Shown here: positions 58,258-64,000 of the stretch, piece after piece
Layout of the letters: each line of letters starts with the position of its first letter
Position numbering within the stretch: position 1 is the stretch's first letter
Source of the DNA: Fictibacillus enclensis
GTDB lineage: Bacteria > Bacillota > Bacilli > Bacillales > Fictibacillaceae
NCBI RefSeq assembly: GCF_001457035.1
Contig: NZ_KQ758617.1
Coordinates: forward strand, 310,001 to 374,000
Direction of reading: 5' to 3'
DNA length: 64,000 nt
Program-made: the position numbers and the translations under genes
Notes under the pieces: model-generated
Told to the model about the DNA's origin: nothing
The model's input: the letters and a program-made list of their open reading frames with translations, nothing else
Databases searched by the model: none

Positions 58258-59262
58258 ATGAAACTCAAAAAGAAAACGATAGCAGCAGGACTTATGGCGC
58301 TTTTAACGATGATGATTGTGCTTTCAGGATGCAGCAGTGAGAAAAAAACGAACGCCGAACAAAAAGGGGATGTAACGGTTAATATCGGTGTGCAGGGCAG
58401 TACGGGGGTACTGCCTTATGCAAGGGAGACCAAAGCCTTTGAGAAAGCCTTTGAAAAAGAGGGTGTGAAAGTCAAATGGAGCGAGTTTGCGAGCGGACCG
58501 CCGCACTTTGAAGCACTGGCTTCCGGACGGCTGGACTTTGGTGCCACAGGTGGAACCCCATTGATCGCCGGACAGTCGGGCAATGTGGATTTTAAAGCGA
58601 TCGCCGTAACCACGGATGGAAAAAAGGGAAATTCGATCATCATTCCTAAAGGAAGCAAAATCAAAGAGCTAAAGGATTTAAAAGGCAAGAAGATAGCCGT
58701 CGCGAAAGGAAGCAGCGCCTATAATTTCCTTTATATGGCACTCGACCAGGCGGGACTGTCCGACAAAGATATTAAAGTTGTTCAGCTGCAGCCCGATGAA
58801 GCACGACCCGCGCTTGATAATGGTTCAGTCGATGCCTGGTCCACTTGGGAACCTTATGCCACAACAGCCATTTTTCAAACGGGCGCAAAATCCCTGGCTG
58901 ACGGAGAGGACCTGAATATTAATGCGCCGAGCTTTCTTGTTGCCAGAACCCAATTTACAAAAGACCACCCGGACTTAACGGTGTTGTTTTTGAAAACCTA
59001 TGAGAGAGTTATGAAGCAATTTATTGATCATCCGGACAAAGTATCTTCCGATATTGCCAAAAAGGAAAAACTTGACCCCAAGATCGTCAGTACCGTTTTA
59101 AAGCGGTCAAACTTAATCCTTTCTCCAACAACTCCGGAGTTTGCGAAAGCCCATCAGGAACAGGCAGATTTCCTTTATAAAGCAGGAGGGATAAAGACAA
59201 AGCTTGATACTTCAAAAGTCATTGAAAACAAGTTTATTGAAAAAGCGTTAGAGAATAAATAA
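58258..59262 (+). CDS. ssuA: Sulfonate-binding lipoprotein SsuA
   Basis: 334 residues. The lipobox is IVLSGCSSE, with the lipidated Cys near residue 25. The NMT1/SsuA-type domain follows: ARETKAFEKAFEKEGVKVKW in parts, then SGPPHFEALASGRLDFGATGGTP, LKGKKIAVAKGSSAYNFLY, and DNGSVDAWSTWEPYATTA near 180, the ligand-contact region. GGGAGAGGAG precedes the ATG at 58258. It captures alkanesulfonates outside the membrane for SsuC/SsuB. Confidence 0.92.
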   Translation: MKLKKKTIAAGLMALLTMMIVLSGCSSEKKTNAEQKGDVTVNIGVQGSTGVLPYARETKAFEKAFEKEGVKVKWSEFASGPPHFEALASGRLDFGATGGTPLIAGQSGNVDFKAIAVTTDGKKGNSIIIPKGSKIKELKDLKGKKIAVAKGSSAYNFLYMALDQAGLSDKDIKVVQLQPDEARPALDNGSVDAWSTWEPYATTAIFQTGAKSLADGEDLNINAPSFLVARTQFTKDHPDLTVLFLKTYERVMKQFIDHPDKVSSDIAKKEKLDPKIVSTVLKRSNLILSPTTPEFAKAHQEQADFLYKAGGIKTKLDTSKVIENKFIEKALENK

Positions 59263-59288
59263 CCACAACAGTTATCGGAGGGATAAAA

Positions 59289-59660
59289 ATGGGTGAAGCA
59301 TCATTAAAAGAATGGCATAAACCACAAAATTTTTTAGCGTCAGCTACCAAAGAACAGCTGTATCTTGTCAATTTGACCGACCTGGAGTTCAGCGGGGTCT
59401 GCAGAGAACGGTACGGTGTGAATAAAGGGCTGTATAACACGATAGAGGACTACTTTTCAAAGCAGGGAATCCGCAATATCCTCTACAGGAGGCTGTATAT
59501 ACTGGAATTTTTAAATGATGTCCAAAGCAGGTATACCGAAGGCAAACGTTCGCATCTGACATTTGGCACAGGAGGGCTTGCCAGAGCGCTGCAAACCTTT
59601 TTTATCAACAGGCAAAGAAATGCTTCACTAAAACCACTGAAGAAAAAGGAGGAGTTGTAA
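59289..59660 (+). CDS. Unknown 123-residue protein inside the ssu operon
   Basis: 123 residues, soluble, with many aromatic and basic residues. It contains KEQLYLVNLTDLEFSGVC, then RERYGVNKGLYNTIEDYF and HLTFGTGGLARALQTFF. I do not recognise a family. CGGAGGG precedes the ATG, 26 bp after ssuA; the last bases overlap the ssuE start (TAATG). Its fixed place between ssuA and ssuE points to a role in sulfonate or FMN handling, but that is inference. Confidence 0.75.
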   Translation: MGEASLKEWHKPQNFLASATKEQLYLVNLTDLEFSGVCRERYGVNKGLYNTIEDYFSKQGIRNILYRRLYILEFLNDVQSRYTEGKRSHLTFGTGGLARALQTFFINRQRNASLKPLKKKEEL

Positions 59661-60247
59661 TGGCTGATATTGTTACGATTTCAGGAAGTCCATCGGTAAC
59701 GTCAAGGACGGGGATTGTCCTTCACCATTTAAGTGAGCTGGCGCATAATGCGGGCTTGGAAACTGAATCCTATTCAGTGCTGGATATTCCTCCGGAGGAT
59801 CTGGTGCTGGGGAACTTTAACAGCCCGGCCCTTAAGGCAATAGAAAAGAGTGTAAAGCAGGCAAAAGCGGTGATTATCGGAACACCGGTTTATAAGGCCG
59901 CCTATTCCGGAGTTCTCAAATCCCTTTTGGATTTGCTGCCGCGTGACATTCTTTCCGGCAAAAGCGTGCTGCCTATCGCCACCGGCGGGTCGGCTGCCCA
60001 TTTGCTCAGCATTGATTATGCGCTTAAACCGGTTCTGTATGCAATCGGTGCAAGAAACATATTAAACGGTGTCTATTTAATCGATCAGCAGCTGCAACAC
60101 AACATTGGGTCAGATGTCAGATTTGATCCCGAAATCGAAAACCGGCTCTTTGTGTCGCTGAATGAGCTGATTGATGAGGTCAAGAAAGACATCTATATTA
60201 GAGAATTGGAACTCGATCCCGCTAAAGGCAGGGGGACAGGTGCATGA
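59660..60247 (+). CDS. ssuE: NAD(P)H-dependent FMN reductase SsuE
   Basis: 195 residues, flavodoxin-like. [19 protein letters not shown] near residue 6 is the FMN phosphate loop, [21 protein letters not shown] near 75 is the SsuE family motif, and [19 protein letters not shown] near 105 the second flavin contact. It supplies reduced FMN to SsuD and probably to the NtaA-type enzyme. Start overlaps the previous stop as TAATG. The ssuD start overlaps its stop as ATGA. Confidence 0.93.
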   Translation: MADIVTISGSPSVTSRTGIVLHHLSELAHNAGLETESYSVLDIPPEDLVLGNFNSPALKAIEKSVKQAKAVIIGTPVYKAAYSGVLKSLLDLLPRDILSGKSVLPIATGGSAAHLLSIDYALKPVLYAIGARNILNGVYLIDQQLQHNIGSDVRFDPEIENRLFVSLNELIDEVKKDIYIRELELDPAKGRGTGA

Positions 60248-61383
60248 ACGTTTACTGGTTTTTGCCCACACATGGAGACAGCAGGTATTTAGGAACATCA
60301 AAGGGAGGGAGGCCGATTACGCTTTCCTATCTCCGCCAGATTGCGCAAGCAGTGGATGGCCTGGGATTTAAGGGGGCGCTTCTTCCTACCGGACATTCAT
60401 GCGAAGATGCCTGGATCACCGCCTCTTCATTAATACAGGCAACAGATAAAATGAAGTTTCTGGTGGCTGTAAGACCAGGATTGATTTCTCCTTCATTGGC
60501 AGCCCGGATGACTTCTACGTTTGACAGATTATCAAATGGCAGACTATTGATCAACGTGGTGACAGGCGGTGATCCGGTGGAGCTTGCAGGCGACGGGCTC
60601 CATTTGTCCCATAGCGACCGCTACCGGCTGACCGATGAGTTTCTGGAGGTCTGGAGAAAAGAGCTGGCTGGTGAAAAGGTCGACTTTGAGGGGGAACATC
60701 TGAAAATTAAAGGAGCCAAGGTGTTACTGCCTTCGCAGCAAAAACCATATCCCCCGCTTTATTTTGGCGGTTCATCGGATGCGGCGCTGGAAGTAGCGGC
60801 TAAGCATATTGATGTCTATCTGACATGGGGCGAGCCTCCTGAGCAGGTGAAAGAGAAGGTTGAGAGAGTCAGAAAACTCGCAGCAGCTCAGGGCAGGACT
60901 GTCAGCTTCGGAATCCGTCTTCATGTCATTGTAAGAGAAACTGTGGAAGAAGCCTGGGCAGCTGCAGACTCATTGATTCAATATGTGGATGAGGAAACGA
61001 TTGCCGCCTCGCAAAAAATATTTTCAAGGTATGATTCCGTAGGGCAAAAGCGAATGGCATCGCTTCATAACGGAAAAATTGAATCTCTGGAGATTAGCCC
61101 CAATCTCTGGGCCGGAATCGGTCTGGTTCGGGGAGGAGCAGGTACCGCCCTTGTCGGTGATCCGGATACTGTTGCCGAACGAATGAAAGAATACCAGTCC
61201 CTTGGTATCGATCATTTCATTTTTTCCGGATACCCTCATTTGGAAGAAGCCTATCGGGTAGCGGAACTGCTGTTTCCCAGATTGCCTCTCAACCATGGAG
61301 AACAACAAGAAAACACCGCTGCTCACCCGGTTGGAGAATTTGTCGCCAACACTTATTTGCCGTTAAAAAGCAAAGCAGAATGA
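60244..61383 (+). CDS. ssuD: Alkanesulfonate monooxygenase SsuD
   Basis: 379 residues, luciferase-like TIM barrel. [20 protein letters not shown] at the start, [35 protein letters not shown] (in parts), [14 protein letters not shown]-like [15 protein letters not shown] near 170 and [12 protein letters not shown] near 220 are SsuD marks. It splits C1-C14 sulfonates to aldehyde and sulfite using reduced FMN from SsuE. It is last in the operon. Start in ATGA overlap with ssuE; a terminator follows. Confidence 0.94.
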   Translation: MNVYWFLPTHGDSRYLGTSKGGRPITLSYLRQIAQAVDGLGFKGALLPTGHSCEDAWITASSLIQATDKMKFLVAVRPGLISPSLAARMTSTFDRLSNGRLLINVVTGGDPVELAGDGLHLSHSDRYRLTDEFLEVWRKELAGEKVDFEGEHLKIKGAKVLLPSQQKPYPPLYFGGSSDAALEVAAKHIDVYLTWGEPPEQVKEKVERVRKLAAAQGRTVSFGIRLHVIVRETVEEAWAAADSLIQYVDEETIAASQKIFSRYDSVGQKRMASLHNGKIESLEISPNLWAGIGLVRGGAGTALVGDPDTVAERMKEYQSLGIDHFIFSGYPHLEEAYRVAELLFPRLPLNHGEQQENTAAHPVGEFVANTYLPLKSKAE

Positions 61384-61413
61384 CAAGTTAGATAAGCAGA
61401 AACAGAACTCAGA

Positions 61414-61443
61414 CAAAAACTCATATTCTTTATGAGTTTTTGC
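61414..61443 (+). terminator. Intrinsic terminator of the ssu operon
   Basis: AAAAACTCATA-ttct-TATGAGTTTTT, 30 bp after ssuD. Confidence 0.85.
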
Positions 61444-61479
61444 TGCTTACATAAACATGACAACGTTTTTTAATTAATA

Positions 61480-61508
61480 TTGACTTGGAAGGTCTATTTC
61501 TATATATT
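61480..61508 (+). promoter_or_regulatory. Sigma-A-type promoter with no gene behind it
   Basis: TTGACT at 61480-61485, 17-bp spacer and TATATT at 61503-61508. The first hairpin terminator lies only about 75 bp downstream. Confidence 0.6.
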
Positions 61509-61514
61509 ATTTTT

Positions 61515-61592
61515 AATCATTTAAATTTTCTGTCTCCTAAGGTATCACAACCTCTTCCTATTCGCAAAAAGCTGTAGGAAGAGGTTTTTATT
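61515..61592 (+). ncRNA. Candidate short RNA ending at a hairpin terminator
   Basis: A transcript from the promoter at 61480 would be about 78 nt. It holds a single-stranded pyrimidine-rich segment (TGTCTCCTAAGG) and ends in ACCTCTTCCTA-loop-TAGGAAGAGGT with TTTTATT. No reading frame of useful size is inside. It may be a small regulatory RNA or an attenuated leader of the DUF2325 gene. Confidence 0.45.
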
Positions 61593-61713
61593 CAAAAATA
61601 AATCCGAGTAAACCGATAAGAGATAAACAATAACGTAAACTGCCCATTGGAAAACCGAAGGCACCCTGTCCAAACCAATACATGATTGGAAATGAAGAAG
61701 GGAGTAGGTTTTG

Positions 61714-62040
61714 ATGTCAGCATTATTGATTGTAGGCGGAGATCATCTTGGCAAAATAAAAAAGAGGCTCGAGCACGAAGGTGTAGAGGAAATTATACAT
61801 GTAAGCGGGAGAAAGGCAAGAATGTCACAAAAGGAAATACCAAGCCATGTGGATCTTGTGTTGGTACTGACGGACTATATTAATCATGAATTTTCGACGG
61901 CCATCAAGAAAAAAGCGAATAAGCAAGCAATTCCGGTATGCTATTCGAAACGAGCATGGTGTTCGATCCATCAGTCTCTCGAGAAAGCCGATCTTCTTAA
62001 ACATAAAAAAAAGACTAGAATAAAAATAGCCTGCCAATAA
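61714..62040 (+). CDS. DUF2325 family protein
   Basis: 108 residues. ALLIVGGDHLGKIKKRLEHEG at the start and VDLVLVLTDYINHEFSTAIKKKA in the middle, plus PVCYSKRAWCSIHQSL near the end, are the DUF2325 pattern, a Rossmann-like small protein with GGD and a late Ser-Arg/Cys loop. The function is unknown. GAAGGGAG precedes the ATG at 61714; the TTG at 61711 belongs to the leader. Confidence 0.85.
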   Translation: MSALLIVGGDHLGKIKKRLEHEGVEEIIHVSGRKARMSQKEIPSHVDLVLVLTDYINHEFSTAIKKKANKQAIPVCYSKRAWCSIHQSLEKADLLKHKKKTRIKIACQ

Positions 62041-62054
62041 GGCAGGCTGTTAGT
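62031..62054 (-). terminator. Terminator of the 56-residue gene on the minus strand
   Basis: On the minus strand AGCCTGCC-ttatt-GGCAGGCT followed by ATTTTTATT. The plus-strand side lacks a T-run. Confidence 0.75.
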
Positions 62055-62220
62055 CAGTTGAATCTATTTTCACAATCTCAAGCTGGAAGGGGACACATTC
62101 TTCCAGCTGTTCTTTGATACGCTCTGCTTCTTCCCAGGATAAAGGCTCATCGCTGTCCGGCAGTGTATCAAGACTGAACGTCCAGCGTCCGCTGGTTTCG
62201 ATAATTTTATACTCTTTCAT
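62050..62220 (-). CDS. Small acidic protein of unknown function
   Basis: 56 residues, absent from long-frame lists because it is short. AAAGGGG lies 8 bp before the ATG at 62220. The peptide starts MKEYKIIETSGRWTFSLDTL and holds an acidic helix WEEAERIKEQLEECVPF, then LEIVKIDSTD. A terminator directly follows on the same strand. The start, binding site and terminator together make a real gene likely. No family recognised. Confidence 0.65.
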   Translation of the reverse strand: MKEYKIIETSGRWTFSLDTLPDSDEPLSWEEAERIKEQLEECVPFQLEIVKIDSTD

Positions 62221-62415
62221 TGAATTTTCCCCTTTCTATTTTATAATTCAGTCCGTAAACTAATAATGGGTCTATGTATTATTTCTACATACCCTCTTTA
62301 TTCCCCTTTTAGTATTGATTTGAAAGATTTGTCATAAGGGGATAATATTAGTTTATATTACATATACATCAATGATGCATCTCGATGGGAAACTCTGGGG
62401 ATGGGGAGGATGTAT

Positions 62416-63342
62416 ATGGCTGTCAGACCACCAATTCTGCAAAGAGGGGACACCATCGGAATTGTGACGCTTGGAAGCCCGTTGGAGCCTGCAAGAATAA
62501 ATGAAGGCATAAAAACCCTTCGGGGCCTTGGATTCAATACAGTGCTTGGCAAAAACGTGTATACGAGCACGGGCTTTTTGGCAGGAACCGACCAGCAGCG
62601 AGCTGCTGATTTGATGGCGATGTTTTCCAATAAAAACGTGAAAATGATTCTCCCTACACGTGGAGGGGTGGGAGTAGCGGGGATCCTTCCGTATTTGAAC
62701 TTTAATGTCATTCGTCAAAATCCCAAGATTGTATCTGGATACAGCGATATCACGATCCTGCTCAATGTTCTGTACCAGTACGCGGATTTGATTTCTTTCC
62801 AAAGCCTGTTGCTCCTCGACTTTAATCTGGAAACTCCGCCATATAATTATAATCAGTTTTTTTTGGCAACCTCCACCTTTCAATCTCCCCGGCAGATTAT
62901 AAATCCCCCTGGTATCCCTCAAATCAGCCGAGTGCGCGGAAATGTGACCGGAGAGGTGGTTGGGGGCAATCTGACTTCGTTTGTTGATAATTTGGGAACA
63001 CCCTTTGAGATTGATACAACAGGGAAGATTCTAATCATTGAAGAAACTCATGAGCCGATCAATACCGTTTACCGGTATTTGAACCACCTTAAAATCGCCG
63101 GTAAATTTGCAGATTGTGCGGGAATTGTGATGGGGGAATGCACCTCATGTGAACCTGCTTATGGAGTCACCTATGAGCAGTTAATCCGAGAGGTAATGAT
63201 TCCCCTTGGAAAGCCTCTCATGACTAATGTAACAACCGCCCATGGTTACTATAAAGCAGCGATTCCGATTGGTGCCAGAGCCAATCTGGATACGGTGAAC
63301 AACAGGTTTACCATTCTTGAGCCTTCAGTTGGCAATGCGTAA
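62416..63342 (+). CDS. LD-carboxypeptidase, peptidase family S66
   Basis: 308 residues. GDTIGIVTLGSPLEPARI at the start, LPTRGGVGVAGILPYL near 83, the nucleophile Ser in SGYSDITILLN near 108, the Glu in ILIIEETHEP near 210 and the His in TTAHGYYKAAIPIG near 280 are the Ser-Glu-His set of LdcA-type enzymes. They trim muropeptides (L,D-link before D-Ala) in wall recycling, in the cytoplasm. GGGGAGG ends 6 bp before the ATG at 62416; ATGs at 62401 and 62410 overlap or touch the site. Confidence 0.9.
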   Translation: MAVRPPILQRGDTIGIVTLGSPLEPARINEGIKTLRGLGFNTVLGKNVYTSTGFLAGTDQQRAADLMAMFSNKNVKMILPTRGGVGVAGILPYLNFNVIRQNPKIVSGYSDITILLNVLYQYADLISFQSLLLLDFNLETPPYNYNQFFLATSTFQSPRQIINPPGIPQISRVRGNVTGEVVGGNLTSFVDNLGTPFEIDTTGKILIIEETHEPINTVYRYLNHLKIAGKFADCAGIVMGECTSCEPAYGVTYEQLIREVMIPLGKPLMTNVTTAHGYYKAAIPIGARANLDTVNNRFTILEPSVGNA

Positions 63343-63344
63343 AG

Positions 63345-63399
63345 AAAAAACCAACCGCTGATACCGTTAAAATCAACGGTATCAGCGGTTGGTTTTTAG
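63345..63399. terminator. Very strong bidirectional terminator
   Basis: A perfect stem of about 23 bp, AAAAACCAACCGCTGATAC... with its complement ...GTATCAGCGGTTGGTTTTT, and a 6-nt loop. It separates the LD-carboxypeptidase from a convergent gene. Confidence 0.9.
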
Positions 63400-63415
63400 T
63401 TTTGGGAGCCATTCC

Positions 63416-64000
63416 TTAAGGTCCCATATGTTGAAAATCTTTTTCATGCCCGGTTGATTTGGCGATTTCATAAAGGAGGTTGTTAAATTTTTCGCAATCA
63501 AGTCCAAATAGAAAATCCTTTTCATACCCTTTAGTCGTATAAACTGCAAATTCCCATATCGCATCATAATCTCTTGGATTGGCTGATTTAGCAATCAAAT
63601 CAAGCACATTTAAAATTTGGATTCCGACAATCACGTTATCCTCGGAATAATGACGGATGTATCCAAGGCCGTTATACAGATAATAGCTAAAATCTTTTTC
63701 TTGAAGAATGACGCGTAAGTGTCCGTCCACATCCACCAGATAAGGATTCAGATTACCTACACAGGAAATGTAGGATAGCAGTTCTCCAAGTTGATTGATG
63801 GCATTAGAGGCAGTCTTTGGGTCATAATTTCCTACAGAACGGATGGCAACCTCAACCAGTTTATTAATGCTAAACTCCATGTCCTGCACTTCCGTCTGCC
63901 GTTTTCCAAAGCTGAAAAGTGCCAAATATTTGGGTATGTCAATCTCCGCATCTTCTTTCGACCAGTATGAAAGAATGGGGGTGGAGCTAAAAACATAATC
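63416..64000 (-). CDS. DUF2254 membrane protein, C-terminal part (5' truncated by window edge)
   Basis: The frame is open on the minus strand from the window edge to a stop at 63416, 194 residues. It shows SSTPILSYWSKE, then MEFSINKLVEVAIRSVGNYDPKTASNAINQLGELL (in parts), which is the conserved C-terminal cytoplasmic stretch of DUF2254 proteins (normally ...QLVDIA-RA-S...DP-TA...D-L). The membrane part is outside the window. An inner TTG near 63925 is not the true start. Function unknown. Confidence 0.8.
   Translation of the reverse strand, partial: DYVFSSTPILSYWSKEDAEIDIPKYLALFSFGKRQTEVQDMEFSINKLVEVAIRSVGNYDPKTASNAINQLGELLSYISCVGNLNPYLVDVDGHLRVILQEKDFSYYLYNGLGYIRHYSEDNVIVGIQILNVLDLIAKSANPRDYDAIWEFAVYTTKGYEKDFLFGLDCEKFNNLLYEIAKSTGHEKDFQHMGP

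Overview
The window comes from a Gram-positive, low-to-moderate GC, spore-former-type member of the Bacillaceae. The evidence is strong GGAGG-type ribosome binding sites, frequent TTG/GTG starts, many intrinsic terminators, S-box and T-box leaders, and close homologues of Bacillus subtilis YveA, YodC, OhrA/OhrR, BcrC, RsbR and Rap/Phr. A genus such as Fictibacillus or a relative is plausible but cannot be proven from the sequence. There are no rRNA genes, tRNA genes, CRISPR arrays, phage modules or insertion sequences. This is chromosomal sequence, gene-dense and mostly in short operons.

Layout. 0-5.5 kb: the end of an SDR gene, a methyltransferase fragment, a DUF1028 protein, a GNAT acetyltransferase, a GntR regulator with a DMT-type exporter, and small membrane proteins. 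5.5-9.3 kb: a redox and electrophile-stress block (YjlB-type cupin, nitroreductase, luciferase-like monooxygenase, ABM monooxygenase, and divergent ohrA/ohrR with operator-like dyads). 9.3-11.7 kb: an AraC regulator divergent from a GH4 alpha-galactosidase. 11.9-14 kb: an archaeal-type methionyl-tRNA synthetase under a methionine T-box. 14-17 kb: a secreted M36 metallopeptidase facing a rap-phr quorum-sensing pair whose small phr gene overlaps rap. 17-25 kb: a lysine-rich exported protein, Nnr metabolite-repair enzyme, YveA transporter, YodC nitroreductase, DoxX, VanY-type carboxypeptidase, a 49-codon gene, a PPOX flavoprotein and a DinB-like protein. 25.6-27.7 kb: threonine synthase followed by a SAM-I riboswitch whose only downstream gene is a 63-codon FbpA-like gene. 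27.7-37 kb: UspA, an MFS/MerR pair, an FMN reductase, a thermolysin-type protease, an RsbR-type stressosome protein, an extradiol-type dioxygenase, an azoreductase and an MBL hydrolase. 37-39.7 kb: an amino-acid permease and a DUF2935 protein.

39.8-46.4 kb is the most coherent unit. An ECF sigma factor, its zinc-finger anti-sigma factor and a bactofilin-like membrane protein form one operon. A second operon follows with a MGDG-type glycosyltransferase, a YkoS-like GT-C protein, a YkoT/CsbB-like polyprenyl-phosphate glycosyltransferase and BcrC. Both operons carry the same promoter, ATGAACTT-N14-CGTCTTTTTAA, placed 62-63 bp before the first start codon. The sigma factor therefore very likely controls itself and a neighbouring envelope-glycosylation and undecaprenyl-recycling operon.

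46.5-54.7 kb holds a cation exporter, a protein with six 34-residue Gln/Gly/Pro-rich repeats, a peptidoglycan-binding secreted protein, an MFS/ArsR pair, a hydrolase/GNAT pair and a VanW protein. 54.9-61.4 kb is a sulfonate-sulfur scavenging operon (ssuB, ssuC, NtaA/DszA-type monooxygenase, ssuA, an unknown 123-codon gene, ssuE, ssuD) behind a SAM-I riboswitch and a second hairpin terminator. 61.4-64 kb contains a possible short RNA, a DUF2325 protein, a 56-codon gene, an LD-carboxypeptidase and the start-truncated end of a DUF2254 protein.
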